Positions 1 through 5,463 of a stretch of DNA of 6,158 nucleotides are shown in pieces (the first letter of the stretch is position 1; each line of letters begins with the position of its first letter). The stretch comes from CAYWBI01 sp964456445. GTDB lineage: Bacteria > Calditrichota > Calditrichia > Calditrichales > J004. The notes beneath the pieces are model-generated. The model ran no database searches and was not told the origin of the DNA. It saw only the letters and a list, made by a program, of their open reading frames with translations. The stretch spans positions 1 through 6,158 of the forward strand of contig CAYWBI010000214.1 of assembly GCA_964456445.1 (NCBI GenBank), read 5' to 3'. Made by a program: the position numbers and the translations under genes.

Positions 1-30
1 ATCAACAATTGAAGATTTTTGATCTGCCAT
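1..30 (-). CDS. Possible 5' end of a CDS leaving the left edge
   Basis: An ATG at 30-28 on the minus strand opens a frame that reads MADQKSSIVD and continues beyond the left edge. It starts 18 nt after the stop of the 48-codon ORF upstream, which fits the tight packing of this operon. An in-frame TAG lies five codons before the ATG, so the gene could not start much earlier. I see no convincing Shine-Dalgarno; the bases before the start are GAACGGCGCAATC. Ten residues are too few to identify a family. Position and direction suggest a further member of the iron operon, but this could be a chance ATG. Confidence 0.3.
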   Translation of the reverse strand, partial: MADQKSSIVD

Positions 31-48
31 GATTGCGCCGTTCTAAAA

Positions 49-195
49 TCAAAAATCGGTGTTCCTTGTTCTTAAATCAAAGGCAGGGGTAATTGAGTAT
101 CCAAAGATGGAATGATTGACCGCCGCCCCAAACACAATATCGATCAACGATTGGATATCTTTGATATGTTTGGGCCACGCTATTCTATAAACCAT
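49..195 (-). CDS. Possible 48-aa protein overlapping the end of the FeoB permease gene
   Basis: This is a 48-codon frame with ATG at 195-193 and TGA at 51-49. It begins MVYRIAWPKHIKDIQ and ends FDLRTRNTDF. I do not recognise it. It is not a FeoC winged helix (too short, no such pattern) and not the Cys-rich membrane peptide found after some feoB genes (no cysteine). It has no clear membrane helix. The main argument for it is its position: its ATG overlaps the stop of the preceding gene by 11 nt (ATG, five bases, TAG), the same geometry as the two upstream junctions of the operon. No Shine-Dalgarno is visible, so translation would depend on coupling. The permease frame itself reads on for 35 codons after its stop, so chance openness is a real alternative. 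Confidence 0.3.
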   Translation of the reverse strand: MVYRIAWPKHIKDIQSLIDIVFGAAVNHSIFGYSITPAFDLRTRNTDF

Positions 196-1627
196 GCCAG
201 ATCAGGGTAACAATAACCGTAATGATGATTCCGAGACCAACCGGTAAAAAGGTGGAAAAAACGGTCCACTTTACACTCTTTGTCTCTTTATAGATGGTGT
301 AAATAGTGGTCGAACAGGGGTTATGCAACAAACTAAAGAGCATTAAATTTATTGCTGTTGATAAGGTCCAGTTCGCTTGCTGAAATAAAGTGGTATATGC
401 ATTGTTGTTCCCCAGTTCGAACAAGACGCCTGCACCACTACCAACACCGCCAATATTCAGGCTTAAAACCGTAAGCATCAGGATTGTGGGGATCACAATC
501 TCGTTTGCCGGGATAGCTACAACAAATGCCAGCAGGATAACGCCATTCAGCCCCATCAAGCCACCCAGAGGGGACAGGAAATCTATCAGGTAATTCGCAA
601 TGGGCTGCCCGGCAATCGATAGATTGGCAATAAGCCATATAACGGCCCCTGCGGGCATGGCAAAGAGTACAGCCCGCCATAATACAATAAGTGTCCGGTC
701 AATAACAGATGTGTATATCGTTTGCCAAAACCTGGGTGGCCGGTAAGGTGGAAGTTCCAGGCTAAAAGTGGAGGCTTCTCCTTTTAATACGCTTTTTGAC
801 AAGGACCAGGATATAAAAAAGGTAAACAGGATCCCAAGCAAGGCAATGGCCACCACGGCAGAAGCCGATATTAACCCTGCCAGGGCGGGAGGGGCCGCCG
901 CGCCAATAAATAAAGTGGCAATAAGTATTTGCGTGGGCCAGCGTCCATTGCACAACGAAAAGTTATTTGTAATAATGGCAATTAACCGTTCCCGCGGACT
1001 GTCAATGATACGGGTAGCCACAACACCGGCGGCATTACAGCCATAACCCATGCTCATGGTTAAGGCTTGCTTGCCATGTGCTCCGGCCTTACGGAACAGG
1101 TTGTCTAAGTTAAAGGCAATGCGCGGCAGATAGCCAAAATCTTCCAGTAAGGTGAAAAGTGGAAAAAATATGGCCATGGGCGGTAGCATAACGGCTATTA
1201 CCCATGCCGATGCCAGATAAACGCCATCCACCACAACACCGGTCAGCCACCCCGGGGAACCCGCAAATATAAACAGCTCTCGTAACCAAGGATGCCCGTG
1301 ATCGATCAATAGATTTGAAAGCATGGATGATGGATAGTTGGACCCTGCGATTGTGAGCCAGAAAACAAGCATGAGCAGGATCAGCATAATCGGGATTCCC
1401 GTCAGCCGGCCGGTGAGTATTCTGTCCAGTGTAATGTCCCAGGTCGGGGTTTTATCCGTGCCCTCGGGTTTTACCACCTTAGCCGCAATCCGGGCAGCGT
1501 CGCCATAGATAGATGCAAGCAAAGCATCGTGCATGTCATCGCCAACTTCCCAGCGGAGTTGTTGAGCTGCTTTAAAGATTTCTTCATCGGCAGATGGTTC
1601 TGCTGTTGTGTTTTTATTATCCGACAT
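185..1627 (-). CDS. feoB: FeoB membrane permease half (split ferrous iron transporter, Gate domains)
   Basis: This 480-residue inner-membrane protein corresponds to the part of FeoB after the G and GDI domains. Residues 1-73 are cytosolic. They include a stretch like the usual pre-membrane linker (LLASIYGDAARIA, then LDRILTGRLTGIPI), followed by about eight to ten hydrophobic segments. Gate-type motifs are visible: GYGCN around C197, ATRIIDSPRERL after it, LCNGRWPT around C226, ANEIVIP around E376, and HNPCSTT around C438. The cysteines sit where FeoB proteins carry conserved pore cysteines. By family, it should form the Fe(II) path driven or gated by the G protein. The ATG at 1627 overlaps the GTPase stop by 11 nt, and a weak AGGACGAG lies about 10 nt upstream. 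The protein has no G domain of its own, so it depends on the preceding gene. Some databases would label it only a nucleoside-recognition (Gate) protein. Confidence 0.93.
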   Translation of the reverse strand: MSDNKNTTAEPSADEEIFKAAQQLRWEVGDDMHDALLASIYGDAARIAAKVVKPEGTDKTPTWDITLDRILTGRLTGIPIMLILLMLVFWLTIAGSNYPSSMLSNLLIDHGHPWLRELFIFAGSPGWLTGVVVDGVYLASAWVIAVMLPPMAIFFPLFTLLEDFGYLPRIAFNLDNLFRKAGAHGKQALTMSMGYGCNAAGVVATRIIDSPRERLIAIITNNFSLCNGRWPTQILIATLFIGAAAPPALAGLISASAVVAIALLGILFTFFISWSLSKSVLKGEASTFSLELPPYRPPRFWQTIYTSVIDRTLIVLWRAVLFAMPAGAVIWLIANLSIAGQPIANYLIDFLSPLGGLMGLNGVILLAFVVAIPANEIVIPTILMLTVLSLNIGGVGSGAGVLFELGNNNAYTTLFQQANWTLSTAINLMLFSLLHNPCSTTIYTIYKETKSVKWTVFSTFLPVGLGIIITVIVTLIWHGL

Positions 1628-2411
1628 TAAGTAAATTCTCGTCCTGGCTTTTTATAAGGAAGTTTATTTCATTTGTACGTATGGCTTCTTCTATGCGCTG
1701 GTCCCCTTCGAGTAAACGCAGGGCAAGCCAACGTGTGTTACGTATGCCGGGAAAGCGCTTGTTTAACAGGGTTTCTATCGCGCTAACCGCGTTATTTATT
1801 TTACGGGAATTGTTCTTTATACGATGTGGTTTACAAATAAATTTTCCCGTAGCAACCTCATTTATCATTTGTAACAATTTATCAATCCCCCGGTGCTGTC
1901 TCGCAGCGGTTGGTACAACAGGAATACCAAGTTCCTTTGACAAACGTCTGCTATCAATATGAATATTGTTGCGGTCTGCTTCATCAATCAGGTTTAAACA
2001 AAGGACGGCCCGGTTGGTTATTTCCAATACCTGAAGGGTTAGGTTCAGGTTGCGTTCCAGACGGGTTGCATCCACGACAACCACCGTCACATCCGGTTGG
2101 CCAAACAGTATGAAGTTCCGGGCTACTTCCTCGTCGGCACTTGTTGAAAGCAGGGAGTAGGTGCCGGGCAGGTCAACAATCTTAAACTGGGCATATTCAT
2201 ATTTAAAGCCGCCTTCCGCCCGCACAACGGTTTTACCCGGCCAGTTGCCTGTGTGCTGGTGCAAACCGGTAAGTTCATTAAAAACGGTGCTTTTGCCTGT
2301 GTTGGGATTGCCTGTCAAAGCCACAACATAGTCCCAGTTTTCCATGTTGACCCCAAGCTTCTTCAATTGGCCGGTATTATGAACCGGACAGTTTTCACAA
2401 TTAGCGCTCAT
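1617..2411 (-). CDS. feoB: FeoB GTPase half (G domain plus GDI-like region)
   Basis: This soluble G protein, 264 residues from the chosen start, equals the cytosolic N-terminal part of FeoB. The G motifs appear in order: G1 GNPNTGKS (34-41), G2 region HTGNWPGKT (53-61), G3 DLPG (80-83), G4 NLID (140-143) and G5 TAAR (168-171). A helical region resembling the GDI domain follows, and the protein then stops. The N-terminus carries CENCPVH (C5, C8, H11), a possible metal or redox site. ATG at 2411 is preferred: it gives an 11-nt overlap with the regulator stop and places AAGGA 11 nt upstream. The alternative ATG at 2420 would leave only 2 nt after AAGGA. The permease frame has a stop nine codons before its own ATG, so this looks like a true split gene rather than a single indel. 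It should regulate or power the permease encoded next. Confidence 0.93.
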   Translation of the reverse strand: MSANCENCPVHNTGQLKKLGVNMENWDYVVALTGNPNTGKSTVFNELTGLHQHTGNWPGKTVVRAEGGFKYEYAQFKIVDLPGTYSLLSTSADEEVARNFILFGQPDVTVVVVDATRLERNLNLTLQVLEITNRAVLCLNLIDEADRNNIHIDSRRLSKELGIPVVPTAARQHRGIDKLLQMINEVATGKFICKPHRIKNNSRKINNAVSAIETLLNKRFPGIRNTRWLALRLLEGDQRIEEAIRTNEINFLIKSQDENLLNVG

Positions 2412-3492
2412 AAACGGCATTGTCCTTTTTTATTTGAATCAAATTGGCCTGGTCCCTGCGTAATGCAATACTGGCGCCGCGAATTTTATAGGCCGTTGGG
2501 TTCCCGCTATAGCTGCTCAGTTCCGCAACAACCTGTGTTCCCGGCAATATGCCTAAATCCAGTAAACGCCGTCTCTGCGTTCCCTGGCAGGCCGGTAATA
2601 TGGCCGTAACCTCTGCCGATCCGCCCAGGGGCAGATCGGCCAATGTTGTTAAATACTGCGGGCTTTTTTTAATGTTTGTATCCTTAATAACAGTTATATT
2701 TCCCGCGGCGAGACGGCTGATCTTTACTGTCCTGCCATGGATTCTTAACGTTACAAGATTGTTTGCCGTTGAAACTTTTTGTACGCCCATGCCCGGATAA
2801 AGCCCTTTTGAGATTAACTGTTGATATAAAAGCTCCGGTTCATCCTCAATATGTTTGATGCGGGCAAATTCGCTGGTTTGCAAGGCACTAAGGGGAATTC
2901 CCCGTATTGGCGGGATTTCACCTGAGGCCGTTGGGATAGGGTCCCCATCGGGATCGTATGACGGGTTGCCCATCGAGCGGGCCAGTAGTTCGGCCTCTTC
3001 CGGTGAGGTATAGTGTTCACGGATCTCGGCTTCGCGATGCCATTTCTCCCTGGCAATTCCCGTCTGGTCGGAAAAATACCGCTCCCATAAACGGTGCATT
3101 CTGATGATCCGTAAAGCGTAGCGGCGCCCCTCGTCGGTAAGCGTGTAATATAGCGGGGTGTTTTTGACGGCTGCATACCCGGATACCAATGTTTTGCCAT
3201 CCGGGACCGGTGAAAGGTTTTTTGCCTGTACAACCACAAGACCATGTCCGGTCAGCTTTTGGATGATTGCCGTTGTTCGGTCCAATGGTAATTCAAGGGC
3301 GCCCGCAAGGCTGTTTAGGCTGGCCGGTTCTCCAACGTATTCATGATCGTAGAGTTTTTTTAAGGCGTCTTCATTTTGGATACGCTCTCTGTCCATGACG
3401 GAGTTCCGGTGCAGAACATATAAACCTTTTCCGGGGAAAAAAATAATTATAAGGATGGTCAGGGACAATCCGGCTGATAAAATTTCCCACAT
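2401..3492 (-). CDS. Membrane-anchored DtxR/MntR-type metalloregulator with two C-terminal FeoA/SH3 domains
   Basis: This 363-residue protein is the first gene of the iron operon. Residues 4-26 form one hydrophobic helix followed by HRN, so the rest is probably cytosolic. Residues 36-90 match the DtxR winged helix (NEDALKKLY, then a recognition-helix region ending LTGHGLVV). Residues 115-190 match the metal-binding and dimerisation domain, with H133, E137, H152, E156, E159, H160 and the hallmark NPSYDPDGDPIP (176-187). The E156/E159/H160 pattern resembles MntR, where DtxR has Cys. D42 matches an MntR ligand, but the position three residues on is K45, not Glu. Residues 198-269 form one SH3/FeoA-like domain. 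Residues 282-356 form a canonical FeoA domain (RRRLLDLGILPGT, 307-319). It probably represses the operon in response to Fe(II) or Mn(II) and may also act as the FeoA subunit on FeoB. ATG at 3492 has GAGGG about 10 nt upstream. Confidence 0.9.
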   Translation of the reverse strand: MWEILSAGLSLTILIIIFFPGKGLYVLHRNSVMDRERIQNEDALKKLYDHEYVGEPASLNSLAGALELPLDRTTAIIQKLTGHGLVVVQAKNLSPVPDGKTLVSGYAAVKNTPLYYTLTDEGRRYALRIIRMHRLWERYFSDQTGIAREKWHREAEIREHYTSPEEAELLARSMGNPSYDPDGDPIPTASGEIPPIRGIPLSALQTSEFARIKHIEDEPELLYQQLISKGLYPGMGVQKVSTANNLVTLRIHGRTVKISRLAAGNITVIKDTNIKKSPQYLTTLADLPLGGSAEVTAILPACQGTQRRRLLDLGILPGTQVVAELSSYSGNPTAYKIRGASIALRRDQANLIQIKKDNAVYER

Positions 3493-3658
3493 GTCTTTTT
3501 AACCCTCGTCAGATAATTCTACATTATTTATGAAAAAATGATGACACAAAATATTAAATCCTTTTTTATGCTATATCATCATTGTGATTACGAGTTAGGG
3601 CATATATAAAATAAATTGTGACCCATACGCGATGCTTGATGCTTGTTTTTTGCTTTAC

Positions 3659-3691
3659 TTTGGCTAAATATATACAGCAAAGTTAGATTGG
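3659..3691 (+). promoter_or_regulatory. Weak candidate promoter for the STAS gene
   Basis: On the plus strand, TTTG (3659-3662) is followed after 21 bp by TAGATTGG (3684-3691), a partial match to the Bacteroidota -33/-7 pattern. It would start transcription around the palindrome, so the same operator could control both directions. The match is weak and could be coincidental in AT-rich DNA. Confidence 0.2.
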
Positions 3692-3696
3692 GCAAA
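3665..3696 (-). promoter_or_regulatory. Candidate promoter of the iron-uptake operon
   Basis: On the minus strand, TTGCCC (3695-3690) is followed after 17 bp by TATATT (3672-3667), a reasonable sigma-70-type match. The same stretch also fits the Bacteroidota-type pattern: TTTG (3696-3693), 20 bp, then TATATTTA (3672-3665), close to TAnnTTTG. It points toward the regulator-feoB genes and lies next to the palindrome at 3699-3722. The call rests on hexamer matching only. Confidence 0.4.
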
Positions 3697-3698
3697 TT

Positions 3699-3722
3699 AA
3701 TTATTAGATGAATCTAATAATT
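3699..3722. promoter_or_regulatory. Perfect 11-bp inverted repeat, probable operator
   Basis: The left arm AATTATTAGAT (3699-3709) and right arm ATCTAATAATT (3712-3722) are exact reverse complements separated by GA. No T-run follows on either strand, which argues against a terminator. Further TTAGAT-type half-sites lie at 3683-3688 (exactly 21 bp from the TTAGAT in the left arm, inside the candidate promoter spacer) and at 3749-3756 (AATCTATT, 7 of 8 to the right-arm AATCTAAT). The TTAG...CTAA core resembles operators of DtxR-family regulators, and such a regulator is encoded next door. The assignment to that protein is inference. Confidence 0.6.
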
Positions 3723-3806
3723 CTGAAGGAATATTTTAAACAGACATTAATCTATTGGGTGATTAATCCGATGCTGACTAAAACCTACCGGTTATATTTT
3801 AAAATC

Positions 3807-3813
3807 AAGGAGA
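3807..3813 (+). promoter_or_regulatory. Shine-Dalgarno fixing the GTG start of the STAS gene
   Basis: AAGGAGA is followed by a 6-nt spacer and then GTG at 3820. This near-ideal site favours the GTG start over the in-frame ATG at 3838, which would lie 24 nt from the same site. Confidence 0.75.
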
Positions 3814-3819
3814 CAACAG

Positions 3820-4170
3820 GTGCATTTTGTAGAAAACATGTATGATGAAATTTGTGTGTTGACGGTTAAGGGCAACTTGGTCCAAAAAGAAGATACGGAC
3901 AAATTACAGGAACGTATTATCCATATTTTAGGCGGGAATATCTCGAAAATTGTGATTGATTTAAAGAATGTGGGCATGATTACCAGTCTGGGAATTGGTG
4001 GATTGATACGTGGCCTGCGTACAACGCGTGAAAAAAAAGGCGAACTTAAACTGAGCGGTGTAAATGCCAGCGTCCGTAAAGTATTTACAATTACAAAATT
4101 AAATGAAATTATCGATATGTACGACACCCACGATGAAGCGCTAAAAAGTTTTTCAGAACTCGCCGATTAA
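3820..4170 (+). CDS. STAS-domain protein, anti-sigma-factor-antagonist type
   Basis: This 116-residue, single-domain cytosolic protein has the SpoIIAA/RsbV layout: an early strand (EICVLTVKGNL, 10-20), a helix, then a strand (KIVIDLKNVGMI, 43-54), the loop TSLGIGGL (55-62) and a C-terminal strand-helix (VFTITKLNEIIDMY, 88-101). In the family, a Ser or Thr in the (D/N)S(S/T)G loop is phosphorylated by an anti-sigma kinase, and the unphosphorylated form releases a sigma factor or other partner. Here S56 is present, but the next position is L57 and the preceding acid is T55, so phospho-control is plausible but not certain. No kinase, phosphatase or sigma gene lies nearby, so the partner is unknown. 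It is the only clear plus-strand gene and ends 10 nt from the convergent HAD gene with no terminator hairpin visible between them. Confidence 0.85.
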   Translation: MHFVENMYDEICVLTVKGNLVQKEDTDKLQERIIHILGGNISKIVIDLKNVGMITSLGIGGLIRGLRTTREKKGELKLSGVNASVRKVFTITKLNEIIDMYDTHDEALKSFSELAD

Positions 4171-4180
4171 AAAGTGTATG

Positions 4181-4597
4181 CTATTTTCGGGTAATATCCT
4201 TCCAGGCGGCACCAATTTTTTCCCTAAAGCTTAGAGGTTCTTGCCCAAGGCCAAAATCGTCCGGGTGCAGTTCATGCAATATTGCCCCCCAGCCTAAAAA
4301 CCCCCCGATATTACGGTCGTCAATAAAGATATCCGCATGAATTTTACGGCTCATGCCGGCAGGATCAAACTTTTCATCAGAAGCATTTCCGTTTACGGCA
4401 TAAAACTCAATCCCTCGTTCTTTGCAAAAAGCGACGGCCTCTTCCAATTCAGCGCCATAGCGATACGTCCATAATATGAGTTTATGCTTACGCTTTTGTA
4501 ATTCTTTTAAGGCCTCAAAGGCAAAAATGATGGGCTTGCCAATTTTAGGATAACGGTGTTCCACTATGGTTCCGTCAAAATCAATTGCTATAATCAT
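4181..4597 (-). CDS. Small HAD-superfamily hydrolase-like protein
   Basis: This 138-residue cytosolic protein carries HAD motif I at its N-terminus (IDFDGT, nucleophile D6 and acid D8). A motif II-like Thr lies in LILWTYR (T44), a basic residue near K85 could serve motif III, and IDDRNIGG carries the motif IV acids D93 and D94. It is short, with no room for a large cap domain, which suggests a small-molecule or polymer-linked phosphate substrate; the substrate cannot be read from the sequence. Its ATG overlaps the map stop as ATGA, so translation is probably coupled to methionine aminopeptidase. The best upstream purine stretch (AAAAAGG) lies about 12 nt away, in line with coupling. A link to N-terminal protein processing is only suggested by the pairing. 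Confidence 0.85.
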   Translation of the reverse strand: MIIAIDFDGTIVEHRYPKIGKPIIFAFEALKELQKRKHKLILWTYRYGAELEEAVAFCKERGIEFYAVNGNASDEKFDPAGMSRKIHADIFIDDRNIGGFLGWGAILHELHPDDFGLGQEPLSFREKIGAAWKDITRK

Positions 4598-5385
4598 ATA
4601 ATTATGCTGCCTTTTTTTCTTAATTCTTCTTCCACATAGTCAAAGGTAGATAAGATGTCGGCCTTGCCATTTACTATGGCCACATCATGCTCATAGTGGG
4701 CAGAGGGCATACGGTCTGCGGTTATGACCGTCCAACCATCATCTAATTGAATAACATTTTTAGTCCCCATGTTTATCATCGGTTCTATGGCAATAACCAG
4801 ACCCTCCCGGATCCTGGGGCCGCGGCCTTGTTTGCCAAAGTTGGGAACCTGGGGGTCCTCGTGCAGGCTACGTCCAACGCCATGCCCCACCAGTTCCCTA
4901 ACCACACCATAGCCATTGTTCTCCGCGTTTTGCTGAATGGCGAAGGCGACATCTCCAATCCGGTTGCCCTCATGCGCTTGCCCGATACCGATTTCAAGAC
5001 AGGTGCGCGTGGTTTTTAATAGTTTTATAAGTGGAAAGCTGATCTGCCCCACGGCAAATGTGTAGGCATGATCGCCATGATATCCATCGAGTTTGGCGCC
5101 ACAATCCACAGAGATTATGTCCCCCTCTACCAGGGGTTCGGTAGATGGAATCCCATGAACAACCTCTTCATTCCGGGACATACATAGCGTATTTGGGAAT
5201 CCATTGTAACCTTTAAAGGTTGGGGTAGCCCCGTGGTCACGTATAAATTCTTCGGCCAGTTTATCGAGTTCCAGTGTGCTAACGCCCGGTTCAATCTTCG
5301 AAGCCATCAATGCCAGGGTGCGTGATACAAGCTGGGCGCTTTTACGCATCTTCTCAATTTCATCTTTTGTTTTATAATAAATCAA
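4594..5385 (-). CDS. map: Methionine aminopeptidase, type I, with TTG start
   Basis: This 263-residue cytosolic metallopeptidase removes the initiator Met from new proteins. All catalytic positions of the type I family are visible: H77 (EEVVHGIP), D94 (SVDCG), D105 (YHGDHAYTF), H168 (LVGHGVG), H175 (SLHEDP), E201 (IEPM) and E232 (HYEHDVAI). The length is typical of the short bacterial form without an N-terminal zinc-finger extension. The start is TTG at 5385-5383. An in-frame TGA lies two codons upstream, so no longer start exists, and the N-terminus MIYYKTKDEIEKMRKSA matches the family start. The next in-frame ATG is codon 13 and would cut into the conserved first helix. GGAG lies 8 nt before the TTG. 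The stop overlaps the HAD start as ATGA. Confidence 0.96.
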   Translation of the reverse strand: MIYYKTKDEIEKMRKSAQLVSRTLALMASKIEPGVSTLELDKLAEEFIRDHGATPTFKGYNGFPNTLCMSRNEEVVHGIPSTEPLVEGDIISVDCGAKLDGYHGDHAYTFAVGQISFPLIKLLKTTRTCLEIGIGQAHEGNRIGDVAFAIQQNAENNGYGVVRELVGHGVGRSLHEDPQVPNFGKQGRGPRIREGLVIAIEPMINMGTKNVIQLDDGWTVITADRMPSAHYEHDVAIVNGKADILSTFDYVEEELRKKGSIII

Positions 5386-5456
5386 TTTTCAAACTCCGTT
5401 GCGATGTCAAAGCCATCGAGTCTATTAAATTCATTGATAAGATGCAATTTTTCCAT
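5382..5456 (-). CDS. Possible 24-codon ORF ending on the map start codon
   Basis: ATG at 5456-5454 opens a 24-codon frame beginning MEKLHLINEFNRLDGFD and ending at TGA 5384-5382. The stop interlocks with the map initiation codon as TTGA. The ATG lies 7 nt after the stop of the HsdR-N-type gene. No Shine-Dalgarno precedes it; the bases are TAAACACCTC. I recognise no family. It could be a coupling peptide that brings ribosomes to the weak TTG start, or a chance frame. The map Shine-Dalgarno lies inside it. Confidence 0.25.
   Translation of the reverse strand: MEKLHLINEFNRLDGFDIATEFEN
5394..5397 (-). promoter_or_regulatory. Shine-Dalgarno supporting the TTG start of map
   Basis: On the minus strand GGAG is followed by 8 nt and then TTG. 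With the TGA two codons upstream, this makes TTG the only reasonable initiation codon for the full-length enzyme. Confidence 0.65.
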
Positions 5457-5463
5457 GAGGTGT

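Larger units (their letters stand above)
3493..3819. other. Divergent AT-rich intergenic regulatory region
   Basis: This 327-bp stretch separates the start of the iron operon (minus) from the start of the STAS gene (plus), and I find no credible ORF in it. It holds the candidate operon promoter, the large palindrome and the STAS ribosome binding site listed separately. It also contains a tandem GATGCTT pair (3631-3644), a 10-bp direct repeat ATATTTTAAA (3731-3740 and 3794-3803) and a loose repeat ATTGGG...ATTAAT (3687-3701 and 3754-3767). If the iron promoter is placed correctly, the operon has a 5' leader of roughly 165 nt. I see no known riboswitch fold in that leader. Confidence 0.8.

Noticed and set aside
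155..167. ATATC-TTT-GATAT inverted repeat
   Set aside because: Five-base arms in AT-rich DNA are expected by chance, and no T-run follows.
1610..1640. Split of feoB as a sequencing frameshift
   Set aside because: The permease frame has a stop only nine codons before its own ATG, and the overlap geometry matches the neighbouring junction, so a true gene boundary is more likely.
2814..3245. A 143-codon open frame inside the regulator gene on the same strand
   Set aside because: It lies wholly within the DtxR-type coding sequence in another frame and its translation shows no domain pattern.
3792..4127. A 111-codon minus-strand frame antisense to the STAS gene
   Set aside because: It is the reverse of a well-matched STAS domain with a strong ribosome binding site, so it is a shadow.
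4165..4190. Bidirectional terminator between the convergent STAS and HAD genes
   Set aside because: Only 10 nt separate the stops and I see no stem-loop there.
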